The notes beneath the pieces are model-generated. The model worked only from the letters and a program-made list of their open reading frames with translations, ran no database searches and had not been told where the DNA came from. 64,000 nt of DNA, taken from positions 186,001-250,000 of the forward strand of contig NZ_JANTYS010000005.1 of assembly GCF_024808255.1 (NCBI RefSeq), read 5' to 3'. Positions 35,250 to 44,324 of this stretch are shown in pieces (position 1 is the first letter of the stretch; each line of letters starts with the position of its first letter). Position numbers and translations under genes: made by a program. This stretch comes from Mucilaginibacter dorajii (lineage in GTDB: Bacteria; Bacteroidota; Bacteroidia; Sphingobacteriales; Sphingobacteriaceae).

Positions 35250-35870
35250 CACGGCTATGAAAATAAATAAACAAGCCGACTTTATAATATTTATTTGATA
35301 TTTAAAACGGGATACCCCTAAAGCAGGGAAATCGCTTTTACCCCCAAGTAATGCATTCGTGTTATCTTAAGGCGCCTTTTTTTTTGAGTTAGACGCGAAT
35401 GCCCGCCGCCCCGGTTACAATTTGATCGAATTTCACGAATTCCGGAGTTGATCGGTAGCACAAATCAGGGCAAACGCATCTAAATAATTAACGGGAATAA
35501 GCTGTAATCTAATAATAGGTAAGGGAATAAGCTTAAGGAGTAGGAAAGCGATAAGCATCAAACAATACCTTGTTTTTATTGCCCGGTTCTGGTTAAATGA
35601 TCCCGGTATTGAAGGGACTTGTATTGACCAGCAACAGGCACAAATATTGGGTGTGCCTAAATTGCACGGCACATCATTTTTGTGTTAACCTTGTTAAAAT
35701 ACAAAATATTGATTATTAGGAAATTAATATGAATTTTATCTGAAATATGTTAAGTTATGTTAACCCAATTAACTGCGTTTTCCCTTCCCCCTAAAGAACA
35801 CAAGCCCTCTAAAACAAAAAATGGAACTATCTTTTAAGGATAGTTCCATCATAGTCATTAAAAAGCCGTT
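35250..35870. other. 620-bp intergenic region, no gene supported
   Basis: Next to the DUF3857 gene is an AT-rich promoter side with TACCCCTAAAGCAGGG and TTTACCCCC (about 35310-35346), which may be a regulator site. A T9 run occurs near 35375. The middle has short frames only, the longest about 79 codons at 35433-35672 with no family likeness. The right end is the DUF2723 terminator. Confidence 0.55.
35811..35849 (-). terminator. Rho-independent terminator of the DUF2723 gene
   Basis: ATGGAACTATC (35821-35831) and GATAGTTCCAT (35839-35849) form a perfect 11-bp stem with a 7-nt loop. On the minus strand it is followed by TTTTTGTTTT. It lies about 20 bp past the stop codon. Confidence 0.85.
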
Positions 35871-38800
35871 TTATTGTTGGCTGCCCAAAACAGGCTGAAA
35901 TTTTTTAACGTAATCTTTCAGCTGACCGTCAAACTTCTTGAATAAACCGGTTTGGTTATTATCTTTCGCAAAATCGGCCATGCCGTTTAACACCTGCAGG
36001 CTAATTTGCACGTTACGCATATCTAACCCGCTGCCATTGCTGCTTAATAAATGATAATTATAATCAAGCTGATCAACCGCGTAGTTATCAATATTAGTCA
36101 TCATGCGGGTACCTAAAACAACATCATTTAATTGAAAAGCCATTTGAGCTAAAAACATTTTACGCCCTGCAATATCAATGTACGGGTTAATATCAGGCAT
36201 TTCCTGGTCGTATTTATGCAGTGCTTTTAACGCCAGGTCATTGTGACCTTCTTTCATCAGGTTTTGGATCAAATCGCTAAAAGTGGTCACCATTACCGGG
36301 TAAAACATCGATGTTGATTCATGATCAAGGTATTTAGCGGTTTTGAAATTGCCAAATTTAAACTTGGTCATAATGTTATTATACATCACCAAAGTATTGG
36401 TTTTGCTTAGTTGATCGCGAATGGTAGTATCTTTTTGGAAAGGTATTAAATGATAAGTAAAACCTTCTTTGTATAAGTAAGGCTGTAAACCAATCAGGTT
36501 TTCGTTACCAATAGTGGTAGTGAAACAGATAGGCCTTTTCCAATGGTTATGTGCCAGGATATCTAATATAGCCAGGTTTTCTTTAGTCACGTAATTTGGC
36601 GGAAATTTCCAATCCATCGTAGTCGCCAACCTGCTTTTTTGATCTGGTGTAATAACACCATTGCTTACAACCTCCTCGGGGTTGATAGTCAATTTCAGAT
36701 TTTTGGTTGGCATATAATTGCCGTAATCTCCGCTTTGGTATTCAACCTGTGCAGCTTTATCATCAGATGTAATAAAGTCAAATACTTCTTTTACTTCCTG
36801 CGGGCCGTCAAGCTTACGGTCGCTGTAATAAATAGCATCCCTTACACCCTCTTTGTATTTATCGTAAGGCATGGTGATAGGCAACGGTTCAGACTGGTTC
36901 ATTTTACCCTGCATCTGGCGGATATACCAATCACCGGTAAATAAGCTCAGGTTTACAATGCGAACGTCGGGCCTTATGCCTTCTACTTCCTGATCGTACC
37001 ATAATGAATAAGTATCATTATCGCCATAAGTAAATAAAATAGCATTTGGTGGGCAAGATATCAGGTAATTGTATGCCATATCATGCGGGGTAAGCTTGGT
37101 TGAACGATCATGATCGCCCCACTCTTTACTTGCCAGCAATACAGGTGCTGCCAAAAGACAAATAACGGTAGAGCCGATAGCAGCCGTTTTGCCATCCAAA
37201 AACTTCCGCGCTCCTTCGGCAATAGCAATTACACCCAGGCCTATCCATATGGCAAACGCGTAGAAGGACCCCACGTAGGAGTAATCCCGTTCGCGGGGCT
37301 GTACGTTAGCTTGGTTTACATACAATACAATAGCAAGACCAGTAAAGAAGAATAACAGCAATACTACCAGCGCGTCTTTTTGTTTACGGGTAAAATGATA
37401 GGCTGCACCAATTAAGCCAATTATTAGCGGCAAGGCATATAAGGGTGTATAAGTTACAGCACCGGTTACTGATTTTGGCAAGTGCTTACTGCCATCAAAA
37501 ATACCGGTAGTCCAGTTACCATCAATGCTTTCGGTGCTTTGCTGACCGTCGGCATCGTTATAACGGCCCACAAAATTCCACATAAAATAGCGCCAGTACA
37601 TCTGGTACATTTGCCAGCTAAACATCCATTTTAAGTTATCGGTAAAGGTTGGTGCCTGCCCTTCAGGAATCTTTAACCATTCTTTATAAAACTGTACATC
37701 CTGCGCCTCGGCACTGTACATACGCGGTAAAAAAGTAGTATGATCATACTCATAGTCGGTTTTTTTACCGGCGTTTTCATACTTAGTTTTTCCCTTACGG
37801 TAAATGATGTTACCATCCTTTTGACCGGTTACCTGGGCATCATAATATTGGCCAAATAACAATGGGTTTTCACCGTACTGGATACGATTTAAATAACCGT
37901 AAAGTGTAAAAGCATTATCAGGGTGTGAGTTATTCAAATCGGGATTTGCAGTGGCCCTGATAGGGATGTAAGCAAATGACGAATAGCCCAAATAAATAAA
38001 CGATACACATAATAATGCCAGGTTCAAAACCGGTTTGTTATTACGGATACTGTAAACAATACCGGCTACTAACGCCGCCACAATCAATAATACAAAAAAT
38101 AGCGCTCCGCTGCCGAAGCCTAAACCTAAGGTATTTACAAAGAAAAGATCAAAGTAAGCAGCAAATTTGATAGTGTATCCCCTGATGCCGTATTGTACCA
38201 AACCAAGTATAACAATACCGGCTAAAATTGCCAGTATGCCATTACTCACGGTAACTTTTTTACTTCTGCGGAAGAAATAAACTATGGCCAAAGCAGGTAT
38301 GGTTAATAAGTTTAATAAGTGAATACCAATTGATAAACCAATAACATAGGCTATAAAAATGAGCCATTTATCGGCACCTTTTTCATCGGCATGAGCATCC
38401 CATTTCAGGATAGCCCAAAATACGATAGCGGTGCATAATGATGATAATGCGAATACAATAGTTTCAACAGCCGAAAACCAAAACGTATCGGTATAAGTAA
38501 AGGCTAAAGCACCAACAAGACCGGCCCCCATAATGAGGATAAGATTTGTTTGATCAACAACATCGTCACGTTTGTTTAAGAGTAACTTTTTTGCCAATGC
38601 AGTAATTGTCCAAAACAAAAACATGATAGTGGCACCACTGGCAATTGCCGAACCCATATTGGTATAGTAAGGCACCTTTGCATTATTGCCGAATGAAAGC
38701 AGTGAAAAAAGTTTGCCCAGCATGGCGAATACAGGGTATCCCGGTTGGTGAGCTACTTGTAAACGGTAGGCGCACGAAATAAATTCGCCGCAATCCCAAA

Positions 38801-38894
38801 AACTTACAGAAGGTTCTAAGGTTAAGATGTAGGTTACAGAAGCTATAACAAAGCAAAGCCAGCCTAAAAGGTTATTGATTTTTTTGTACTGCAT
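35871..38894 (-). CDS. DUF2723 protein O-mannosyltransferase-like membrane glycosyltransferase
   Basis: A 1007-residue membrane protein. The N-terminal half has about ten to twelve helices and opens with LEPSVSFWDCGEFISCAYRLQVAHQPGYPVF, the DUF2723 signature, with acidic Asp/Glu in the first loop as in GT-C enzymes. YVNQANVQPRERDYSYVGSFYAFAIWIGLGVIA marks the last helices. A periplasmic C-terminal region follows (YGDNDTYSLWYDQEVEGIRPDVRIVNLSLF). This family is linked to O-glycosylation of exported proteins in Bacteroidota. It is a single gene with its own terminator. Confidence 0.9.
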   Translation of the reverse strand: MQYKKINNLLGWLCFVIASVTYILTLEPSVSFWDCGEFISCAYRLQVAHQPGYPVFAMLGKLFSLLSFGNNAKVPYYTNMGSAIASGATIMFLFWTITALAKKLLLNKRDDVVDQTNLILIMGAGLVGALAFTYTDTFWFSAVETIVFALSSLCTAIVFWAILKWDAHADEKGADKWLIFIAYVIGLSIGIHLLNLLTIPALAIVYFFRRSKKVTVSNGILAILAGIVILGLVQYGIRGYTIKFAAYFDLFFVNTLGLGFGSGALFFVLLIVAALVAGIVYSIRNNKPVLNLALLCVSFIYLGYSSFAYIPIRATANPDLNNSHPDNAFTLYGYLNRIQYGENPLLFGQYYDAQVTGQKDGNIIYRKGKTKYENAGKKTDYEYDHTTFLPRMYSAEAQDVQFYKEWLKIPEGQAPTFTDNLKWMFSWQMYQMYWRYFMWNFVGRYNDADGQQSTESIDGNWTTGIFDGSKHLPKSVTGAVTYTPLYALPLIIGLIGAAYHFTRKQKDALVVLLLFFFTGLAIVLYVNQANVQPRERDYSYVGSFYAFAIWIGLGVIAIAEGARKFLDGKTAAIGSTVICLLAAPVLLASKEWGDHDRSTKLTPHDMAYNYLISCPPNAILFTYGDNDTYSLWYDQEVEGIRPDVRIVNLSLFTGDWYIRQMQGKMNQSEPLPITMPYDKYKEGVRDAIYYSDRKLDGPQEVKEVFDFITSDDKAAQVEYQSGDYGNYMPTKNLKLTINPEEVVSNGVITPDQKSRLATTMDWKFPPNYVTKENLAILDILAHNHWKRPICFTTTIGNENLIGLQPYLYKEGFTYHLIPFQKDTTIRDQLSKTNTLVMYNNIMTKFKFGNFKTAKYLDHESTSMFYPVMVTTFSDLIQNLMKEGHNDLALKALHKYDQEMPDINPYIDIAGRKMFLAQMAFQLNDVVLGTRMMTNIDNYAVDQLDYNYHLLSSNGSGLDMRNVQISLQVLNGMADFAKDNNQTGLFKKFDGQLKDYVKKFQPVLGSQQ

Positions 38895-39022
38895 TTAATA
38901 ATTAATAGTAGTGTTTTATCGCGCGGGCAAATATCATGATTTTTATGCCTTATTTAAAAAAAACCAATGTCGCCGGTCAAATTTAACATTTATTAACTTT
39001 TTTTGGAGCAAAGATTTTTGGA

Positions 39023-39085
39023 GCAAAGAGTAAGGATACATTTAACGACGCGAAACTCTCCCGTTTTATCCTTGTTCCTTTGTCC
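39023..39085. repeat. purine/pyrimidine oligomer inverted repeat
   Basis: GCAAAGAGTAAGGATA (39023-39038) pairs loosely with TATCCTTGTTCCTTTG (39067 onward). The same A/G-rich and C/T-rich words recur in larger arrays at 42774-42940, so it is one of several dispersed oligomer families here. Confidence 0.45.
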
Positions 39086-39161
39086 GAAAATCTTTAATCT
39101 TCAAAAAAACTAACAGAAACGAAATTTTTATGTTATGATAAATAATACTTATTTTGTTGCG

Positions 39162-40784
39162 ATGCAAAAACTCTACTTCTTTAGTTTCAAAAAAACTTTT
39201 TTGTTAGCAGGAATTATCCTGTTTTCGGTGCAATTAAGTAACGCGCAGTCTACTTATCTGCCCGACTCGTACCAGTTATATCAAAAATTCAACGCTGATA
39301 TTTATTCAACAAAAAGTGCGTTCCATACTTCTATGCGCCCTTTTTTGATTGATAGCCTAATTCAGCACACTTATGATTCGGTGATGAATGTGGGGGTAAG
39401 TGATAAAAGAAAAAGCTGGCTTAACCGTAAAATATTTAATGAGCACCTGTTTGACGTAAAAAAAGCCGACTATACTTTTTACGGCGACGTGATCCTGGAC
39501 GAAACCATTGGCCGCGATTTCACCGGGAAAAAATCTACATATTTAAATACCCGCGGCTACCAATTTGGCGGTACAGTTGGCACTAAATTTTCATTTTTTA
39601 CCAGCGGTTTTGAAAATGCGGCAAAATTCCCTACCTATTATAATAATGTTGTTGGGTCTACCGGATTTATTCCTGGTCAGGCTTACCTGCGCAATTATAT
39701 AGGGCAAACAAAAAATACAGCGGATTGGTCGTACGTTACTGCCATTTTATCATACAATGTTACCCCAAATGTTAACATTACCATGGGTGAGGATAAAATG
39801 TTTATAGGTGACGGATACAGGTCATTATTACTATCAGATTATGCCGCCAATATGCCCTTATTAAGAGTTACCCTAAACTTAGGCAAACATGTGCAATACA
39901 TGGCTACATGGGCTTACCTTGAAGACACACGTGAAAAACGATACGACACCTTTGGTGGCAATCGTCGTAAATGGGCATTTTTCCATTACATAGATTGGAA
40001 TGTGAGTAACCGGGTTTCTTTCGGTTTCTTCAATGCGGTGATCTCGCCAGAAGCCGATGAAAACGGCAACAGACGAGGGTTTGACGTTAACTTCATAAAC
40101 CCTATCTTATTTTCGAGTTCATTAGGCCCATCTCAGCAACCAAAGGACAACACCCTTGTTGGCTTTACAGGCAAGTATAAAATACTGGATAAAACCGCTT
40201 TATATGCGCAATTACTGTTAGATAGATTTAAAGGCAGTGATTTCTTCTCGGGCAAAACCAATGATAATACTAACGGCGTACAGGTTGGGATCCGCGGGGC
40301 CGATTTATTGGCTGTTAAACGTTTTAACTATTTATTTGAGTTTAATACTGTTAAGCCATACACCTATCAAAACACCAACACTATTAGCAGTTACGCTTTT
40401 TATGGCGATCCGCTTGCCCATCCATATGGCGCAAACTTTAGGGAGTTTTTAGGGATTCTTAATTACTCCATTGGAAGAATAGATTTGCAGGGGCAATTGA
40501 ACTATGCTAAATATGGCCTGGATGCTACTACCACTATAAACAACGGTAAAATAGTAACCAAGCCAATTGTACCAGACGGCAGTACAACAATTGGGCAGGG
40601 TTTAAATACACAACTGTATTATGCCGAAGGTACCGTGTCATTCCTGATCAACCCAAAATACAACCTGCGCTTTGAATTAAGCGGACTTTACCGCAAGGAA
40701 AGCAACAGTGCCGCAGATAATAAAACCACCATGTTAACCTTTGGCTTGCGGAGCTCGTTCAGAAATTTATACCACGATTTTTAA
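39162..40784 (+). CDS. Wzi/RemB-like outer-membrane barrel
   Basis: A 540-residue protein from ATG 39162. The upstream ATG at 39135 would precede the signal peptide (MQKLYFFSFKKTFLLAGIILFSVQLSNAQ) with nine extra residues. NVTPNVNITMGEDKMFIGDGYRSLLLSDYAANMPLLRV is the conserved segment of capsule-assembly Wzi and gliding-motility RemB proteins. The rest is alternating strands, ending in aromatic residues. It probably binds surface polysaccharide. Gliding is possible but not shown. A clear terminator follows. Confidence 0.8.
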   Translation: MQKLYFFSFKKTFLLAGIILFSVQLSNAQSTYLPDSYQLYQKFNADIYSTKSAFHTSMRPFLIDSLIQHTYDSVMNVGVSDKRKSWLNRKIFNEHLFDVKKADYTFYGDVILDETIGRDFTGKKSTYLNTRGYQFGGTVGTKFSFFTSGFENAAKFPTYYNNVVGSTGFIPGQAYLRNYIGQTKNTADWSYVTAILSYNVTPNVNITMGEDKMFIGDGYRSLLLSDYAANMPLLRVTLNLGKHVQYMATWAYLEDTREKRYDTFGGNRRKWAFFHYIDWNVSNRVSFGFFNAVISPEADENGNRRGFDVNFINPILFSSSLGPSQQPKDNTLVGFTGKYKILDKTALYAQLLLDRFKGSDFFSGKTNDNTNGVQVGIRGADLLAVKRFNYLFEFNTVKPYTYQNTNTISSYAFYGDPLAHPYGANFREFLGILNYSIGRIDLQGQLNYAKYGLDATTTINNGKIVTKPIVPDGSTTIGQGLNTQLYYAEGTVSFLINPKYNLRFELSGLYRKESNSAADNKTTMLTFGLRSSFRNLYHDF

Positions 40785-40819
40785 ACCGACTTTAATCTTA
40801 GATAACTAAAAATATTGTT

Positions 40820-40854
40820 TGACCGGGATGAGTAATTTTTCCGGTCATTTTTTT
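40820..40854 (+). terminator. Rho-independent terminator after the Wzi-like gene
   Basis: TGACCGG (40820-40826) and CCGGTCA (40841-40847) flank a 14-nt loop and are followed by seven T. It lies 36 bp past the stop. The stem's right arm contains the stop codon of the small minus-strand gene at 40845. Confidence 0.85.
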
Positions 40855-40979
40855 ACACTCATAATGGTGCCGGTTACAACACCTATGGCAATACCAGCCT
40901 TAAAACTATGCAACGCAATACCTATTACTATACCTATTACAAATCCGCCTGCAAAATAATTTCCGTTTAGTCTATTCAT
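40845..40979 (-). CDS. 44-residue glycine-rich membrane mini-protein
   Basis: An ATG-to-TGA frame of 44 codons reads MNRLNGNYFAGGFVIGIV and continues with I-G-I-A-L-H-S-F-K-A-G and A-I-G-V-V-T-G-T, ending MSVKK. It has two short hydrophobic stretches with regular Gly spacing (glycine-zipper-like) and a basic tail, typical of small membrane proteins. It lies alone between two plus-strand genes. Expression is unproven. The composition argues for a gene over chance. Confidence 0.5.
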   Translation of the reverse strand: MNRLNGNYFAGGFVIGIVIGIALHSFKAGIAIGVVTGTIMSVKK

Positions 40980-41058
40980 TAGTTTTATATTGTTTCTATT
41001 GCTGACAGGCTGTTGTCATTTCGGCGTGGTAAATTTATAAAATATTAATAGCGTTACT

Positions 41059-42105
41059 ATGGATGATCATCGCCTTGCCGACTTAAGAGTATACAACCAG
41101 CATATCAATAACCCTAAATTTAAAAACCCTGAAGACGTAGTTAAAACTATGCTGGCCATGCAGGCCCAGGATTACGCCGGTGCGAAATGGGCTATTGGTT
41201 TAAGAATGCAGAAAGCAAATGAGGCACTTATTGAGCAAGCTATAACCGATGGTAAAATATTGCGTACGCACTTATTAAGGCCAACCTGGCACTTTGTTTC
41301 TCCATACGATATCCGTTGGCTATTGGCACTTACCAGGCCACGAATAGACTCGATAAATGCCGGTATGTATAAAAAATTTGAACTTGATGCAGCCATTTTA
41401 AATAAAGGCAATGATGTATTTGCTAAAGCCCTGCAAGGCAACAAACAGCTTACCCGTGCCGAATTGGTGGAAGTTTTAAACCAAAACAGTATCCCTACAG
41501 ACGACCTGCGATTTACTTTATTACTCATGCACGCCGAACTTGACGCGGTTATTTGCAGTGGTGCCCGTGTTGGTAAACAATTCACTTATGCTTTACTTGA
41601 TGAACGCGCACCTGCTACCCCACAATTAAGTCGACAGGAAGCATTAACAAAATTAGCGGAGGCTTATTTCAACACACGCGGCCCGGCTACAGTACATGAT
41701 TTTGCCACATGGTGTGGCCTTACCATCGCAGATTGCATCATTGGATTAGAAAACGTAAAACAGCAATTGGCAAGCGAAGTAATAGATGGTAAAACATATT
41801 GGATGCCAAATGATATTGAAGAAGTATCTACAAAACACAAAGCTTACCTGTTACCCGCGTATGATGAATTTGCCATTGCTTATAAAGACCGCGAGGCCCT
41901 GGTAAACCCTAAATACCTGGCACAGGCACGTCACGTAATTTTTGACCCCGTTGTTGTAGTTGATAACCAGGTTGTAGGAAACTGGAAAAGGACTATTAAA
42001 ACAAGTAAAATCGACATCAGCCTTAATCTGTATGGTAAGTTGAATAAACAGCAGCTTAAAGCAGTTGAGGCAGCGGTCAAAAGCTACCAAAAATTTATGG
42101 AGTAA
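41059..42105 (+). CDS. winged-helix AlkZ-like DNA glycosylase family protein
   Basis: A 348-residue protein of the HTH_42/winged-helix DNA-binding family. AlkZ/YcaQ members excise alkylated or crosslinked bases and use a QxQ catalytic motif. Here MLAMQAQDYAGAKWAIGLRM carries QAQ in the expected place, followed by ILRTHLLRPTWHFVSPYDIRWLLALT and AYFNTRGPATVHDFATWCGLT. The C-terminal YLLPAYDEFAIAYKDR is conserved in the family. It lies near an Fpg/Nei-type glycosylase, which hints at a repair role. Whether it cuts crosslinks or simple alkyl adducts is unknown. Confidence 0.8.
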   Translation: MDDHRLADLRVYNQHINNPKFKNPEDVVKTMLAMQAQDYAGAKWAIGLRMQKANEALIEQAITDGKILRTHLLRPTWHFVSPYDIRWLLALTRPRIDSINAGMYKKFELDAAILNKGNDVFAKALQGNKQLTRAELVEVLNQNSIPTDDLRFTLLLMHAELDAVICSGARVGKQFTYALLDERAPATPQLSRQEALTKLAEAYFNTRGPATVHDFATWCGLTIADCIIGLENVKQQLASEVIDGKTYWMPNDIEEVSTKHKAYLLPAYDEFAIAYKDREALVNPKYLAQARHVIFDPVVVVDNQVVGNWKRTIKTSKIDISLNLYGKLNKQQLKAVEAAVKSYQKFME

Positions 42106-42212
42106 ACCGCCTGGGAAAATTGTCCATGCATTGACGAAGTTCATCCATGTTATAAAATTGCCGGCAGTTGCATTTTTGTATTGTCAATAACGACAAATAA
42201 AAAATTACAACA

Positions 42213-42767
42213 ATGACACGTTTAAAAGCACTAAATCCAGACGAAGCTACAGGTAAAACAAAAGAATTATTTAACGCCATACAAAGTAAATTAGGTGTAG
42301 TACCCAACATGATGCGTACCATGGGTAACTCGCCCGCGCTATTAGAAGGTTACCTTAACCTGAGCGGCGCACTTAGCCACGGTAAACTTGGCGCAAAAAC
42401 AGGTGAGTTGCTTGCATTAGCTATATCAGAAAAGAACAATTGTGATTATTGTTTATCAGCACATACCTACATTGGCGAAAAACTGGTTCACATTGATGCC
42501 GAAGCTTTAAACAATGCCCGCAGCGCAAACAGTGCAGATGCTAAAACAGCGGCAATTTTAAACTTTGCCAATGTGATAACCACAAAACAAGGTATGGTAA
42601 GCGATGCCGATGTTAATGCGATAAAAGAAGCCGGACTTACTGATGGTGAAATTGGCGAAATTGTTGGTCACGTTGCATTAAACGTTTTAACCAACTACTT
42701 TAACAATATAGCTAAAACAGCGATAGATTTCCCGGTTGTACGGGCTTACAACTCAGTTGAAGCATAA
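42213..42767 (+). CDS. AhpD/carboxymuconolactone decarboxylase-like peroxidase family protein
   Basis: A 184-residue all-helical protein. The redox pair Cys77-Cys80 and His84 in NNCDYCLSAHTYIGEKL is the AhpD active-site motif. PNMMRTMGNSPALLEGYLNLSGAL is the conserved N-terminal helix pair. Such proteins reduce peroxides or recycle thiol carriers. Asp/Ser-rich segments match the peroxidase-related subfamily. It is followed by a strong hairpin and an oligomer-repeat zone. Confidence 0.88.
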   Translation: MTRLKALNPDEATGKTKELFNAIQSKLGVVPNMMRTMGNSPALLEGYLNLSGALSHGKLGAKTGELLALAISEKNNCDYCLSAHTYIGEKLVHIDAEALNNARSANSADAKTAAILNFANVITTKQGMVSDADVNAIKEAGLTDGEIGEIVGHVALNVLTNYFNNIAKTAIDFPVVRAYNSVEA

Positions 42768-42773
42768 TTTAGG

Positions 42774-42940
42774 GAACAAGGATAAAGAGAGCAAGGAATA
42801 AGGACAAAGAGAATAAGGATAAAAGAACAATGTCATAATGTTATGTCATTGTTCTTTTATCTTCTGTTCGATCTTTGTTCCTTGATCCTTTTATCCTTTA
42901 TCTTTGATACTCCTTTTATCCTTTACTTTGATATTCCTTT
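42774..42940. repeat. facing purine-rich and pyrimidine-rich oligomer arrays
   Basis: From about 42774 to 42830 the sequence is repeated A/G words such as AAGGATAAAG and AAGGACAAAGAG. From 42851 to 42940 it is their C/T complements (CTTTTATCCTTTA, CTTTGATATTCC). The two arrays can fold on each other, and a compact hairpin sits at the junction. No gene is present. Confidence 0.65.
42821..42858. terminator. hairpin at repeat junction, probable terminator of the AhpD-like gene
   Basis: AAAAGAACAATGTCATA and TATGTCATTGTTCTTTT pair with one mismatch around a 4-nt loop. Both ends carry A/T runs, so it could terminate in either direction. It is 53 bp past the AhpD-like stop. Confidence 0.6.
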
Positions 42941-42957
42941 CACCTAAAAAACACATC

Positions 42958-43374
42958 ATGGAAAACAAACGTTACCCCCTCCCTCCTTTTAATATGGAAA
43001 CCGCCCTGCAAAAAGTGCAGGCCGCCGAAGATGCATGGAATACCCGCGACCCTGAAAAGGTTTGCCTTGCATACACCATTGATACCGAATGGCGCAACCG
43101 CACCGACTTTATTAATGGCCGCGAAGAAGTTAAACAATTTTTAAAAGCCAAATGGGAAAAAGAGCTGGATTACAAACTCAAAAAAGAACTTTGGGGTTTT
43201 CGTGAAAACCGGATGGCTGTGCGATTTGAATATGAATGGCATGATAAAACCGGCCAATGGTACCGCAGCTACGGAAACGAATTATGGGAGTTTGATGCTG
43301 ATGGCTATATGCAAAAAAGATTTGCCAGTATTAATGATCTGCCCATAGCAGAAGCAGACAGGAAACTATTTTAA
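42958..43374 (+). CDS. DUF1348 / NTF2-like (SnoaL fold) protein
   Basis: A 138-residue protein. ATG 42958 is chosen because the frame upstream (to 42904) reads through repeat sequence. [59 protein letters not shown] and [30 protein letters not shown] are DUF1348 hallmarks. Members have a cystatin-like barrel and unknown substrates. The AraC regulator begins 9 bp downstream, so the two may be an operon. Confidence 0.9.
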   Translation: MENKRYPLPPFNMETALQKVQAAEDAWNTRDPEKVCLAYTIDTEWRNRTDFINGREEVKQFLKAKWEKELDYKLKKELWGFRENRMAVRFEYEWHDKTGQWYRSYGNELWEFDADGYMQKRFASINDLPIAEADRKLF

Positions 43375-43383
43375 GCGTTTTAA

Positions 43384-44280
43384 ATGACCGACCAATCTAA
43401 TACTTTCACCCTGGTTGATCCTATAAAAGGCAACCTTGCCTTTAAACTGTTTTCGTTTGAAAACAACAGCTATTTTGATCACCTGCAGCGCAATAATTAT
43501 TTTTCCATAATCTGGATAAAGGAAGGATCGGGCAAACTGAAATCCGATTTTTCGTCATATAGCTTTGATACGGATACCCTTTTAGCTTTTGCACCTTATC
43601 AGCCTTTTATGCTGTCAACAGATAAACCAATAAAGGGCGTTTCTATTCAATTTCATCCCGATTTTTTTTGTATCCATAAGCATCATAAAGAGGTATCATG
43701 CAGCGGGGTTTTGTTTGACAATATTTATCATCCACCATATGTAAAAGTTGACACCACAAGCGCGGCAACTTTCAACCTGATCATAAACCAGGTAAAAGCC
43801 GAAATACCCAACGATGGCCTGGCACAGTATGAGATATTAGTATCCTACCTCAAAATCTTCCTGATTACCGCGTCGAGATTAAAAACCGAGCAGCAGGTGA
43901 TGGCCAAAATGCCGGATGATGCTAATAAAGAACCTTTTATTTTGCAGAACCTTAAGGAGGCTATTGAAGAGCATTACAAAACCAGGCATAGCGCCAGTGA
44001 TTATGCCGATTTGCTTAACATTTCGGCAAAAGCACTTGCCCGTATCACCAAAACACACTTTAATAAAACCATCAGTAACCTGATTGCCGAACGCATTATT
44101 ATTGAAGCAAAAAGAGAATTGTATTTAACCAACAAGCCAGTAAAAGAAATTGCCTGGGAGCTGGGTTATGAAGATGAATACTATTTCAGCAGGTTTTTTA
44201 AAACTAATGCCGACGTTTCACCCCAGCTTTACCGTGATACTGTCGGCTTTAACCGGATGGCAGATTTGGCTATAAACTAA
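43384..44280 (+). CDS. AraC-family transcriptional regulator
   Basis: A 298-residue regulator. The N-terminal cupin-like sensor (about 1-160; YFSIIWIKEGSGKLKSDFSSYSFDTDTLLAFAPYQPFML) is followed by two HTH motifs (about 190-290). These are SASDYADLLNISAKALARITKTHFNKTISNLIAERIIIEAKRELY and KPVKEIAWELGYEDEYYFSRFFKTNADVSPQLYR. This is the standard AraC layout. The sensed ligand is unknown, and the DUF1348 gene immediately upstream is a possible target. Confidence 0.93.
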   Translation: MTDQSNTFTLVDPIKGNLAFKLFSFENNSYFDHLQRNNYFSIIWIKEGSGKLKSDFSSYSFDTDTLLAFAPYQPFMLSTDKPIKGVSIQFHPDFFCIHKHHKEVSCSGVLFDNIYHPPYVKVDTTSAATFNLIINQVKAEIPNDGLAQYEILVSYLKIFLITASRLKTEQQVMAKMPDDANKEPFILQNLKEAIEEHYKTRHSASDYADLLNISAKALARITKTHFNKTISNLIAERIIIEAKRELYLTNKPVKEIAWELGYEDEYYFSRFFKTNADVSPQLYRDTVGFNRMADLAIN

Positions 44281-44324
44281 AACTTATACCCCTATATTTG
44301 GTTAAATCTATAAAGACGTATAAC

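Noticed and set aside
35433-35672. 79-codon minus-strand frame in the long gap
   Set aside because: No recognised motif, odd composition and no start context. It is likely chance in a gene-free region.
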